This document shows, one piece after another, positions 11,801 to 25,100 of a DNA stretch of 64,000 nt. The DNA comes from Aquila chrysaetos chrysaetos (Eukaryota > Chordata > Aves > Accipitriformes > Accipitridae): assembly GCF_900496995.4 (NCBI RefSeq), contig NC_044004.1:79305538-79369537 (forward strand). The letters are read 5' to 3'. The first letter of the stretch is position 1; every line of letters begins with the position of its first letter. The notes beneath the pieces are model-generated. The model worked only from the letters and a program-made list of their open reading frames with translations. It was not told where the DNA came from and searched no databases. Both the position numbers and the translations under genes were made by a program.

Positions 11801-14699
11801 ATGAGTGTCTTGTGATAAAGTGTACATGATGTTATGAGCACATTTTCTGAAATATTTATATAACTGTGATTGTTTATATTTGTGTAAAGCTGTTGTTCAT
11901 GTGTTTTTCCATTTAACCTATCCTTTCAGCTGTATTCCTTACAGCTAAAAGGAACTTTTAGAAGCACCACTGAAAAATTTAAAACTATATATTTGTTGAT
12001 CTTTTCAGACCTATAATGAAAGAAACCTTTATTCTCTCCCTTCAGAGCCATCTCTCTGTCTACAAAAATCAATGCAAATCTTCATCTTTAAAGTTCTTCA
12101 TCATTAGTTACCGAAAACTAGTCTTTCTTCTGGTTGTAGGATATGTTCCAAGTGCCATGTTAAGTGTCTCACAAAATAAATGTAGGTGTTAAAACCCATT
12201 GAAGTTAATAGAGAATCTCTGAATTCCCAACTTTAACAAGAGATCTTCCTTTGTGGCAAAGGAGTTGTTTTTTGGCAGAGAGGTTTGTTTATTGCAGTGG
12301 GACTTAAGCAGTAAGGCTACATCTAGGCTAATGCAGCCAGGGAACATTCCTGGACGCTGGCACTCGATCCTCTGTGCTGTTGAATACTTAGTGCATTGTG
12401 CAGTCCTAGCTTCTGCCAATTAACACTCTCCCAAACAGTTCCCAAGCATGGTTCAAGGGTTTAGTAGGGTCAAGGGCTTGTTCCCAATAGGCAGTTTGGC
12501 AAAAGCCACCCAATACGGGAAGATTAAATAGTATGGCTGCAGACTCTTCTCTGACAGCTGGCCTCAGTCTTAAAAAGAGCGATCTGGGCACATCTGATTT
12601 ACTAGTGTATATGTAGCTCTATGATAGTAGAGCTAGGAAAGCAGGAGGTACAGAGTTCTGCTGCTGCAGTTGGTAGCTGTAGCCGAGTGTTGAATTAGAG
12701 CTACCAGTTTTGCTGTGACACAGCTCATTTCTGAAGTCCCAGACAGAATTTGAGGACTTAAGGACTGTCGGTAATTTCCAGCCACATCTAATGCTGTTAT
12801 CTGGACCATCAATTGAACACATGCATAGGAGGCTCAGTACTTCTCAAACATCTTAAGCCTCCTGAGCCCAGTCTGTGCCAGTGGATCCATAGATGTATAG
12901 CAAAGTAAAGTTACCATTATGTGTCTTGTGTAAGAAGCAAGGTGGGGTGCTCTGCATGTATAAGTTATTTTTACAGACTATACAATAAAAATGATATATC
13001 CTTTCTTCACAGTCCTCACTGTGTATATGCTGTGCACCAATTTTCTCATATTTCTGTTAAATTGGCTTATGAATGCTTATGCTGGCTCATAAAAACCAAA
13101 TTCCACCAGAAGTTGTTTGCATTGCTCCTCACTATAGTTTTTTTCTTTAGCCTTTGCATTTTTAGCCTTGAAGAATTCACACTTTTGTCATTGTCCATAT
13201 AATTGTTGTACAATGTGCATGGTTAAGGTCCCCAAACTAATCCCTTGCTAGGAAAGTGTTCTTGGTCAATGAGGTTGATTTTTTTTTTTCTTTCATAAAT
13301 TTGCTCAGGACCTGTACATTTGTTTGTGCAGTATGTGTGACAAACTAAATTAAAGAAAATAGATGACAGAATTTCCTTTGCCAACTACTTGCCTTGAAGG
13401 CAGATTTGAAATGTGGAAACCATTTTTACAGATACAAATTTCAGCCACAAAAATATAGCCAAAACTTTTTGTTCATCCTTCCGCTTTAAATCTCATTCTA
13501 CCATTTTTTTCCTTCAGATGTTGAGATTCTTTCTGAAATATTCATTTTTGTAGCTCAATGCCACCCTTAATAAGGAAAATATCTGGAAAAACATTTTTTT
13601 ATTTGCTTACCATCATCATCTTCTGTGGGTTTAATTTTGAGATAAAATTTGATTAACATGTTACCATAGAGCTTGCAAAATTTTATGCATACTCTGATTT
13701 AAAGAAAAAATTAGTATCTGAGATACCCAGAAACCTCTTGGACGTTGCATCCATGCTTGGAGACCATAATGCCCTGGAGAAGCATCTAGGGTACATGAGA
13801 GTGGCCTACTGGTTGAAGTGAAGTATCCTGTTTCAAAACACATACAAACTAAACTGTGTATTAGAATATGCAACCTGCAGATGTTGGATACTTCTCAAAC
13901 ATGAAAGCATTTAGAAACAAACAATTATTAAACAGATGCTTGGCTCTTACTAGAATGTAGTTGTAATGTGAAAAATGACACTGAAAACCAGCACCCTCTT
14001 ACTGATTTTGGCCTGCCCCCTGTGTAGTTATGGATGCTTAATAAGAGTCTGATACTTGTATTTCTAAAACGTCAGAGCTTGCCAGCCTATCGAGAGCAAG
14101 AAAACTCGCATGCTTTTATGTCCAAGTACATACTATGGCTATAGGGGAAAAGGTCTATGAAATTTCTTTCTAGTAACAAAAGCATTTGTGGTAACATAGC
14201 TCAGAGGTACTAATTTGGTATGTTTGACATAACAAGTCATTGGTGGGTTTTTTAGTTGTGATTAACACAAACATTGTAGACTTATCCAGGAAATACCTCT
14301 GTACTTTTTCATACCACTATGTAATCTTTGTCATCGCCAAATTTACTACATTTTCTGTAAACAAATCTGGCTGACGTGGATATTGATGTCCGTAATTAAA
14401 GCTGAGTAAGAGTCAGAAGGGAGGAAAACGGCCTAAACTCGCTGTCACTGAAGTAATGACAAAATTCTTAACTTTGGCTGAAAGCATGGTTGGGAAAAAA
14501 GTTGATTTGTCAGAGCTTATCTTGACCAGGCAGTAGTTGGAGTGCACTGAGTGCACTGTTGTGGTATTGGTCAGCATACCTATCAAATCAAATCCCTGGA
14601 TAGTAGTGTCATTTATTTTTTCTTAATACACTTGTTCTTAAGTGACGAGCAGAGATTTTAGAAAGTAAAAGAAGAACATGTAAACACAAATAGAAAATA

Positions 14700-14905
14700 T
14701 CTCAGTCATATTTGCCAAATTACTTTATTTATGTTATGTCTACAGATGAAACTAGGTGCCAGAAAAGAGACACTGCATCAGACACTATTACTTATACTCC
14801 AGCTGCCAAGGAAAAATTTTGTCAGTAGCCTTTAGTAATATTTGGACCAAAAATACATGGATGTGCAGCTTTCAGCATTTTGTACGATGTAAAGTGCAGC
14901 TTCTC
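14700..14905 (-). other. MYOZ2: MYOZ2 3' UTR (proposed)
   Basis: This is non-coding sequence between the stop codon and the first canonical polyadenylation signal on the minus strand, AATAAA at 14729-14724. That would give a UTR of about 200 nt. Another AATAAA lies about 110 nt further on, near 14611, so the true end may be later. RNA evidence is needed to place it. Confidence 0.5.
14724..14729 (-). terminator. MYOZ2: MYOZ2 polyadenylation signal AATAAA
   Basis: Canonical hexamer on the transcribed strand, 177 nt after the stop codon, in the context CATAAATAAAGTAA. It is the first such signal after the stop. It may not be the only one used. Confidence 0.55.
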
Positions 14906-15137
14906 TCACAGGTCCTCTGTTTCTGGAACCGTGTTGGAATCCGAAGGCTGAATGAACACTACAGGAATATTCTCAGACGTCCATCCTTTAGGAGTCCTAT
15001 TGAAGGATCTTCTGGTAGCAAGAGGGTTTGCAAGGATCATGAATCTGGGGTCATTTAGCATCAGTAGATTAAAATCTGGTACCTTGAATTTAACCAGCTT
15101 TGATGCTCTCTCAAAACCACCAAAGGGAGTGGCAACT
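14906..15137 (-). CDS. MYOZ2: MYOZ2 exon 6, C-terminal coding part and stop
   Basis: The acceptor is TAATATCTACAG, ending at 15138. Coding runs 232 nt to TGA at 14908-14906. It encodes [45 protein letters not shown] and the ETEDL terminus. Compared with human there is a one-residue deletion in the poorly conserved stretch after ENIP, which explains 263 rather than 264 residues. Val follows ENIP where human has Ile246, the site of the reported I246M variant. Confidence 0.97.
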
Positions 15138-18100
15138 CTGTAGATATTAGAGAAATAAAAGTAAAATACGATTTTAAAAATACCTATTTTCTTTTCCTCC
15201 CAGGAGCTGAAAAGAACAGAAGCTATTTTAATGATACAGTTTTGGTACAATTTCTTGCTTACAATTTCAAGCTTTTGGGAAAAGTATTCTAATTGTTTTT
15301 CTGGCAAACTCTAAGATCTGCCTTATTTTCCCTTAGATAAAGCCTTCAGCTGACTTCAAAATTCAAATGGACAGAAAAGCCAAGGGAAAAAGATGTTGCA
15401 AGAAAACCTTGTCATTGGTGAGTCACAGTTACTAAATTTATTTTGTGGGTGATAAGTTGATAAATCTGAAAACAGTTCAACACATTCTTTCTAGCAGGTA
15501 ATTAGTTTAGGCAGTTCTCACCCCATTTTCTCCTATCCCCAGTTGCTTGTTCCTCCCACTACACTATATTTCAGAACCATATTGTTGTACCAGTTAAGAG
15601 TGTATGTGGGTTGTGCTATAAACTTGGGTCACTTCTGGATTAAACAAAGACCCTTCAAAACAAAAGAGCATGTTAAAATCCCAATTATTTCAGCAATCTG
15701 GTTTGTATCATTATGCTCAAACAATTGTAGCAATACAAGTGAGGAGGCAGTAAAGTGTAATGTGAAGCAGAAAAGAACAGCCAAAGACAACAGGCTCTGG
15801 AAAGGAGGGGAATGGGCGAGGACTTCTTACACCAGCTTTGTTTCTGAAGAAAATGTTTATGTAACTAAGCCTTGAAACACTGGCTGAAATTGGCCCCTAG
15901 TCTTCAGCCAGTATTTCTGATGTTATTTAAATGTAAATGTTCCCCCAGGCGATAAGCCTGAGAAACTAAAAGATAAGAAATACTAAGCAGGAACTGACTG
16001 TTACATACATTTGCAAATATTTTAAAACAACAGTATTTCCAAATACCTCCCATGATTCTTCTATATTTGCAGGTTTCTAGGTTGAACCCCACCCCCCCCG
16101 AGTTTTTTTGTCACTTTTTCCAGACTCTTTTGTATAAGGAAACGTGACCAAACAGACTATTATATGTGCTCTGCATTTTGATCAGCTGCATAACTTTGCT
16201 GGGGTATATTTTGGCCAGTTAAGAGTGTCAGATTTTTCAGCTACACATGAGCACCTGATTTCTGCAAAGCTAGATACATAGTGGCATGCAAAAATGAATT
16301 TTTTTGAAATGGAATTTCACCAGCCTTGGTAGGTTTTGTGTGTTTGATACAAAACAACAGATCTGCTGGAATATATTTCCGGTGGCTCCAGGTATTATAG
16401 CAGAAGCCCAGAGAAATTAATACCAACAGGAACTAAAAGAGATCACTTGAATATCTGACTAGGATTTTCAGCAAGGTAACTATAGATAAAACAAAACCTA
16501 GGGAGAATTAAGTACGCATACACAAAAAAAAAAAGAGATTAATTCAGAAAAATTAATCTGTGACCTAAAAGAAATGGTACTATTGTGTCATTACACAGAT
16601 ATTTCACTGAATTTCAGTACAGACAGCATTTGTTGAAGGGGATGGTGTTAACTCCAAAGGGTCAGTCCTGTAAGATATAAAAAATCATGAAAGTTCTGGG
16701 GGTGCACACTTATTGAGAGAAAAGCGCTGCTTTGGATTAAGCTCTAAAACTGTTTCTCAAATGAAGATAAGACAAGATTTTGCAGCAGCAGCCAGTCCAG
16801 GCATTAAACTCTCTTGAGGTCAAAGGAAGTTCTTTATACAACTGCCTGTGGTATCAAGCTTTTCTTGTGAAACTGTCTTCTAGGTCACAATGTCAAATTG
16901 GATACCGTATGATACTGATTAAAAATAATTGCTTGGTAATTGGCACAGAGTGAATCTAGTGATCTGCATCTTACAGGATAATAAAGATTGTTTTAATTGC
17001 TGCTCTAATTAAGATACACATTATCACATTGTTGTAATATTTCATTCTCATCAATATGTAAATTAAAAGGATAATCAATATGAACAGAACAATAATAACT
17101 GTATAAAATGCAAAACAATTCTATAGAGTAAAACTTTCTCTTTGTAGTATTTTTGGGTTTTTAAATACAGCATGTTTCTGTAGGTAACAGAAACATGAGG
17201 GTGTTCTGTGGAAATTCAAATACTTTTTGTGGGGAAAAAAACCCCATGTAGTTGCTATACAGTCTGGCCTCAGAGAATTATGCATTCCTGCATGCTAGGC
17301 AGAAGCATGTGATGATGGACATAATGGAGAGTACAGTAATTGGCTAATAGATGTTAATTTTCCTTTACAGCAGCAGTATATTTTTGTGAGCAATAACTTG
17401 TCTGACAACATGGTGTTGTAATGACCTGTTGTGTGCACATCAACTGTATCACTTGAGGACTGATTCATTGTGTAGAAGCCTAAAACTCATGTGTAAAAAA
17501 AATTCCAGTAGTCATTGCTCATAGTAAGGGCGGATATGCTGGTTCAGAGCCATAGGAAGTGACACCAGGAACTATAAGAGATCGTTTAATATTCACTTTG
17601 CATATTCCTAAAAAGTAGGTGCATGATTTAACAATAGCAGGCACAACCACGTTTATTTTTAGCTGTTGTTTTAGCAGGGCTTCTTTTTTTTTTCTTTCCC
17701 TGCAGTCTTTCTTATTGAACATTATATTGTCTCAACATAGGAGACTACTTGTAGTTGATTATTTGGGAAAGTCTGAAGAAATGTTTTAACTGTATTGGAT
17801 TAGCACCTTCTCTTACATAATTACAAAAAATGTGAGTTTCACATTTTAAAATGGGACTCAGAACATTCTGCTTATTGCTAATTCTGTGCAAAAAGGAGAC
17901 ATGGGAGCAAAGGACCTGACCCTACAAAATGCTCAGATGTTCATGGTAGCTTAGTGCAAGAGCTAATGCCAATTTCACAGAGGTATTTAGGTGCTAAGGA
18001 TCTGGCTAAACACCCAGTTTCCACTAATCTCACATAATTTCAAGTTAGCACCGGAAATTCCTTTGAGGCTCTGGATCTCAGCATTTTTACAATAGAGTTC

Positions 18101-21100
18101 AGAATCCATTAATCAATAACAACAGAGCCCAGTCCAGATGGACTGGATTCCTGTAGACTTTTTGATACAGTAGTCTTTGGGAATTGAGAAAGCTGAGCAA
18201 GAATTTATCTGGTAGGAGAGGCAGAACTAGTCAGACTTGCTTGACTTATGTGAGTAAGATGTAGTGCTTTGTATGTTACTCATAATCCTACCTTTGACAT
18301 TTTATCCAGCTCCAAGAAAGCAGATGGAATAAAGGTACTAATTTAACTACTATTACAAACTCCTCAACAAATGTAGATTCATGCTGTCACTCCCACAGAT
18401 GATTACTAGGTGCTTCCACACTGGTAAGAGACAAGAAATTTTTTCACCAGTAAATAGTTCTTCAATCCTAATAGGAATTAATCTCCAAGAGAAATCAGAT
18501 GGCATAGCTCTGTTCTGAAGTATTTGTCTGCTAGCACAGATTCATTTTCATCCAGGAGGAGGAAGGGTAGCCTGGTCTGAACAGTCTATTCAGAGATCCT
18601 CAGAACCCACTTCTGGGTGTCTCACAGAAAGCCCTGCCTCAGAAGGCAAATGGGCTTGACATTTGCTGCCACCGCTTCTTCCTTCATTGGCCTGCCAGCA
18701 TTGCAAGATCCCTGCAGCATAAAATGCATACTAGACCCCAACTAATACCTCTATGAATTCCTTAGTTCTGATTTTGCTACTATTATAAAAATTGCACTGC
18801 TACAGTGTCCGGAGTCGCCTCTTCATTGTTGGCAGCAGAAAAAAAAAAATCTGAATGCTGTTTAGTGCTGAATATACTTTTAAGGCATGCATGTGTACAT
18901 CTGTTCCAACACATCAGACGTCCCTAGCTGCTAAAGTTGTGTTGCTTTTACAGTTTGTTGTGTAACACGGAAAGCTGAAAGGTACCTGAATATGTCCTGT
19001 AAAGTCTGAGTGTCATTTTAACAGATACCACTGAATGAACTGGGAAGAATCTCAGGCCTGTTTCCTTTGGGAGTCCTATGCATCACACTTACTGTTAAAC
19101 ACAGCCCTTCCTGACTAATGATGACTGTACCAGTGTTTTGCAGGAGAAAAAACATAATTGCACTTTATTGAATGATGGAGCATGATAGAAAGTCTTGATT
19201 GATATCCTCACTGGTAACAAAACGGTGCCATTATATCACACTTTAATTGTTGAATACAGTATAGTTTGCTTTCTCTCCAAGACTGCAATTAAAGAAGTCA
19301 AGGATGCTGTGACCTAGGTGCACAGAATGACTTAGTAGGATCAAGACACAGAAGTCCAAAGAGATATGGATACTTTACGCGCAAAGCCCATAGGCTGCTA
19401 AATTCCTGAGATGCCTAATGTTTTCTTTACACAAATGCTAAGATCTGCCTTTATCTTAGCTACACTGCCAGCTGCACCTATCTTACACCAAAGCTCATCT
19501 GTGGTTCTCTAATTAATAATCCTTTGCCTAAACTTTCGTGCTTGAAAACACACATAATATGCTGCTGCAGCAAGCTTTGAGCAAAATAGCACATCAAGGC
19601 ACTTTCACTCAAAATCCATGGCTGTTAGTGTTGACCCTCTGTGTCAAATAATAGTATGTCTGTGACTGGAGCTGTTCTGCAAGAGATTTGGATTCTCTTC
19701 AGTCTGAGGGTATATCTTTATAAGAGTGGACCTCACTGCTCACATACAGTATTCCAGCAAAAATGCTACCCAGAAATAAAAAATTACTTGGATTAGACAG
19801 AGTAGAACTCTTAGCCTAGACATCAGGCCACATAACTAACAGCAGAGAAGTGTAGGTCCTGTTTTCTGCTCCTAAATCTGTTTGCTTAATTTACTGTAAG
19901 CAGTAATTAAAGAAAGTGCATTGAAAGATCTGGGAACTCAGATGTAGGCCCAGGTTTGTCTTTCCCCAAGTCAGTTTCTTAATTGTTCAGTTAGAGAAAG
20001 ATGTTTATTCCTTCTAGCCCAAAGAGTTTTATTATTTTCTGTACTATGGCACAGGTCTTAATAAGGGAAGTGAAGAGTGTACCCCCCTCTTCCATGGAAG
20101 AGCCAGAAACTAGGTTGTTACACCTCTCCTCGGGGTTTGACATTCCTGTAGTAATAAATCCAGGCTGGCCACGTTCTAGGAAAATGCTCTTTTGAAAGAA
20201 ATGAACCTAACTGTCTATACAAATTTTAAAAGAACACATGTGACCCCTGCTCTGTTTCTGGAAAGGAAGACCTTAATCTAGCCCTGACCTGAAGATAGGC
20301 AGACAGAATTAGGTGCTGGTGGCCTTACCAAATAAATGTAAGTCACATTTAGCCTTCTCTGTAATGTTGTCTGTTGGTTAGCTTGGCATGCGGTGTGCTG
20401 TCTGTTTTAAATCCCATAATCAGACACCCCACTCTCCTGTGCATTTTTGAGTGTAGACACCTAAGTCATGGCTGTAAAATCCTCTCCAACAGGCTAGTAT
20501 CTTGAATTTCAATTTTGCAAATTCTCAGTTTATTTTTGGATCTACTCCTTCTTGCTAGAAAACATAAATCTGAGTGTACTGTATGTAACAGCTTTTCTAG
20601 GTCCACCAGGCATCCTTTTGTTTTCTTCTGGATGTGGATTTTTTCCATGAAAAGGAGAGTTGTCATGGATTATATTTGTATGCCTTGTGTTTTGAATTTA
20701 ACAATTTCACAGTCTGGATCTGGATTTATGTGCCAGGTTTTAGGTTTTTATGGCAATTACAAGGGAGAATATTGACCTTTCCCTTATATGAAAGTACATA
20801 TGTTCAAGAAATTCGGACAGTGGTAAGCCACAGTTCTGCCATAGAAAGAAATCCAAACAGTTAGTGTTGTAAAGAGGACAACTGACAGAAGATGGGACCA
20901 CAAAGCAGCTAAAAATCCACAAAGAAGCCATCAGATACCATCTCAAGACACATATCCGTATTAATGGGGCTTCTGTGCCCTGTCTGATCCTGTCTTTCAC
21001 AGTAATGACTCACATGCTCAGTATCTCACTTGTGAGAGGGAGAACCGATTCTGTCTATCCATGTATATGTATCTTTGGCGTTTTTTGTTGGTTTGGCATT

Positions 21101-22077
21101 GGGTTGTTTCTTTTTTCAGTTACAATAACAATAGTACATAACTGTGCTATTACTGTTCTAATGTTAGCAGCTGTGGCACATCTCTCTCACTTGTATTTGC
21201 TATCTTTTGAGAAGAGTGTGCCACACAGACTGAATTATTAAAATTGCGATGTATATTGCTGTTAGGAAATCAGAATTAGTGTAGTGTCTGCAGTGCCAGT
21301 TTTGATGCTGAATTGTGTAATTTTTTAGTCCTTGCACTCACAGTTGAGGCCCATCTCAATGGCAGGAACACAAGTGATGTTTGTGCTATTTTTCTCTAAG
21401 TTTATACTGCCATGAGCCATTTTATTTTTCAATAGATTGCTGTCTGGTGTTTTGAGGAAGGGTTTTGGTCTGGCTCAGCTGTCTGGAACTCAGCAGGGGT
21501 TATTTAGAGAAAAGTTGTCCATAACTTCAATAAATAAAGATAGTGTGAATGGTATGAATGAAAGCAAAAGACAGAAGTAAGAATGTATTTTAAAACTTTC
21601 AGAATAGTTCAAAACCCAATATTGTCCATATATCTAGAAGTTCTACTGAAAGCCTTAGTATACTAGTTACTATGTAAATAATTTCACTCTCAGATCCCAT
21701 TCTACTTTAAATGTTTTTTAAGTCTGCTTGTAATATTTTATCTGTTAATTTGTTAGTGAAGGTTGTTGAAGATATAAAAAATGTTAAATGCAATAAAATA
21801 TGCAGTCTGCTAACTATTTGGCATGAGGGATTGGTTGAGGGATAAAGTTCATTGTACTATCATTGCCTAAAAAACAAGCCACGTGAGTTGTATTAAAAAA
21901 AAACAAACAAAAAAGAATGGTTTGCATTATACAGCTTACGAACAAAGTTTTGACTGAGAGGTTCCCTGATAGATCTCACGATCCCGTACCTGCTGAAGTC
22001 AGTAACAGAAATACTGAAAGGAGTTTGAAGCATTGCTATAGCACGTTTCCCATTTATTGAGGACACTGGATTCTGAT

Positions 22078-22145
<68 letters not shown>

Positions 22146-25100
22146 TTTCTTTCTTTCTTTCTTTCTTTTTCTTTCTTTCTTTCTTTCTTTCTATAGTTTC
22201 AGCAATTCACCTTACATTCCTGGTTCTACAATTTAATTTGGGGTCCATGCTTTGGAGAGTGACTAGTTTCCTCCTTAATGCTCTTTGTTTGCCACTTGTA
22301 ATCTGTGTGCGTGTTCATGTTCGTGCATATACTTGCAAACGCAGGTGGTAGGGTTTTTTTACAGCTGGTGGAAATGTTTAATTTCATAGTAGTTTTTCTC
22401 TGCACTGTAAAATTCAGTGTCCATTTAGAATTACCTGTTAAAGCTCCTGTAGTCAGGCAGTTCTGGCTTTGCTTCAGGTTTAAAAAGTTTAGGATATAAA
22501 GCTTCCAGCAGCTCTGGATCATCCCTAATGGCTTCTATCCAGGGAGACTGATAATACTTCGGCACAGAAGTAGTGTTGAACTTTTCAGGAGGAATTTCTT
22601 TCAGTGGTCCAGAATATCCTGCAAGGCAATCACGGCAAAACCATTGTAATAATAGTTTGTGTTTTCTGCTTCCTTACCACCATCCTGTGTAACTAAGAAG
22701 TAACATACCATCGTTTCACAGTTAGGTAAAATGAAAAATTGGATCAAGTCACCTGGCCAAAGCTACACAGAAACAGAAAGCTGGCAGGGGAAATTTGTAG
22801 CCTTTTAGATAACTGTTCCAATGGCTTCCATCCTCTTTTGAGGCTAAGTTTATTTTAGTTTTATATAAATTTGTTTCTATCATTATAAGCATTTGTTTAA
22901 AACCAGACTATAGATACACAGCCCTTCGGCTGAATTAACAAAAAGATTTTAAAAACAGCCTTTTGGTTAAAACAAAGATAATTCTGTAGTCTTTGGGTGA
23001 AACTTTCCAAAAGTGTTAAAAGGAGTTAGGATCCCAGCCATTATAGTGGAGTTTTTGTCTTTGCCTCTGCCTTAGATGTTTTAAAATGTCCCACCTACTT
23101 GGTTCTCTGGTCCCTTTCATTATCTGAAAAAGTGAAGAATCAGTTGTTTTCTCTGCATAATCATCTGAGGATCAGGCTCTGATCAGAATTTTACTGAATA
23201 AATAAATTCCATATTCAGTCTGATTTCTTCTAAAGCCCAGTACAATATGGCAGGAATAAATGGGGGTGGGGAGCCAGACCTCAATATACAATTTGAAGAA
23301 TTGAAACCAGCAAGGGATTTTCCAATTACATGAGTTATACTATTTATTTGAAAAACAAGGGAAATCTATTCTACCCTTTTACCTTCCCACTACCTCTAGC
23401 TCTTGAAATTAATGCTGTTTCCTTCTATAAGCCTAAAAAAACCCCTCTGTGGTTTAATATCTACTCCTTTTGCCAGACCTTTTTTGCCTAAAGAAAGGCT
23501 TGAAGATTTCTATCATGTCTTAGCAATGGAAATTACCTCTGTTCGCATTGTATTTGACCACTGGATGCACAGTCTTAGCAGTCACTAACAGAGTAGCATT
23601 GACCTAGTTTACGTAGACTAGAAGAGGTCTGCACAAAACATGCATTGAGTAATTCTGAACAAAGAATGAATTTGTAAAAAACACAGTCTGCTCATGGATA
23701 ATTCATAACCAGGAAGAAGGGCTATATCACTGAATAAATTAATTAAAACAAATTAGCCTTCTCTAGTCTTTAAAGAATACAAAATAAGGCTTTCTTGTAG
23801 CTCACTGCTTTAAATAAAGACAACAGTACCCTCACAGTTAAGGACTTAAAAAAGAACAGTTTATGCAGCCAGAGGCAAATTCCTTTTTAAGTTACTCCTC
23901 TGTAAAGGTTTCTAGCAAAACTTACAGTGACTTCAGATCTACATTTATGGGTAATTAAACTACAATTGATAACTTTCAGACTGTTGAGCAGTATATTGCA
24001 TATTAGAAACAAAAGTTTGGCAAAGAAAAATCAGTATATTTATCTGGTTTTAAATCTGAGGATCTGTTTCTCAGTGTTTATAAGACCAGTAAATATAGGA
24101 GCAGTTTCCCTTGATATTAATGTATGTTTTCAGGTTAGGGACAAGTAGTACAAAAGGCATATCAAATCCTTAAAAATTAACAGAAGCAACTGAAGAGCAT
24201 CACTTTCCATTTCTGTGGGAGATTCTGCTTAGTTATCTGACTCAAATTTATCAATGCCTAATAGTAAGTCCACTAACAAATTCTTGTTGAAGATACTATT
24301 TTATAAAGACGTCCTTCCTCTGCTGTGAAATGAGTACTAAATAGATTTAATGTTTGCAAACTCACATATTACCTGGGGCAATGTTGTCAGGATGCGGTGG
24401 GCTCCGGGGATCGGGTGTATTAGGAGGTGTCATTGGGGCATGCTGGGGAATTCCTTCCACACTGAGGCCGTCCATTTTAATGCTCTGTATGGGCTCTCCA
24501 CGCTGCATTCAGATAGAAATAAATATCATTGACAGCACAGACAAAAAAAGCCTCTGTGATTCTCTGTTGAGAGCTGGAGTGATACTCCAATTTACAGCCC
24601 AGACCTGTGACCCAGGGTATACTGTCCAAAGGCATACTGTCCTGCTGTTTGGTACCCTGTTTGCTAGATAGCACTCCCCAGGATTTTCTGGCTGTTAGCT
24701 GGAAGATGACGTAGTTTCACAACTCTCTTACGTTGTCTATGTAAGCAAAAATGAATAGTTTTTCAGTGTTAAGAATGATATCCCAGCACAATTTTAAATG
24801 TCTGTCTTACAAGTGTGTGAATGCTTTATTGAACGGATTGGAGGTGGTGTGAGCTACGTCAAGACTCCTAAAGCCTTGTAACCATCCAGCTGAGTTGTCT
24901 GACCTTTTCCTAAGTTTGGGATATTTAAATATTGATATGCAGTCTATGAAGAGAGTTCATCCCATCTGCTGCTTACACCAATCACCACAAAATCTACCTG
25001 TGCATGTGGGCTGTGTGGTTCACAGCAAAGAGTAGATCTGGTCACTTTGGCAGGGGTCCCATAAAATGTGTCCCCTGGATCACTAGACACTAGAAGCTGT

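Larger units (their letters stand above)
1..14699. other. Intergenic region downstream of MYOZ2
   Basis: About 14.7 kb with no supported gene. By mammalian gene order USP53 should follow MYOZ2 on this strand, but I saw no exon resembling its start or its peptidase domain, and no CpG-rich promoter. Contents recognised: an old CR1-like LINE end at about 6130-6900, an antisense MIR-like piece at about 8705-8815, a 26-bp tandem duplication at 8351-8402, A/T runs at 5168-5186 and 7902-7918, a G-run at 1468-1479, and an unexplained moderately GC-rich patch at 12280-12850. Confidence 0.7.

Noticed and set aside
1..14699. USP53 5' exons, expected next to MYOZ2
   Set aside because: No frame resembles the USP53 N-terminus or its peptidase blocks, and there is no CpG-rich start region. 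The gene is probably left of the window.
15543..15875. 110-codon plus-strand frame in MYOZ2 intron 5
   Set aside because: No recognisable domain or codon pattern; most likely chance.
24350..24671. Plus-strand frames of 60-105 codons
   Set aside because: They are antisense to MYOZ2 exon 4 and its intron.
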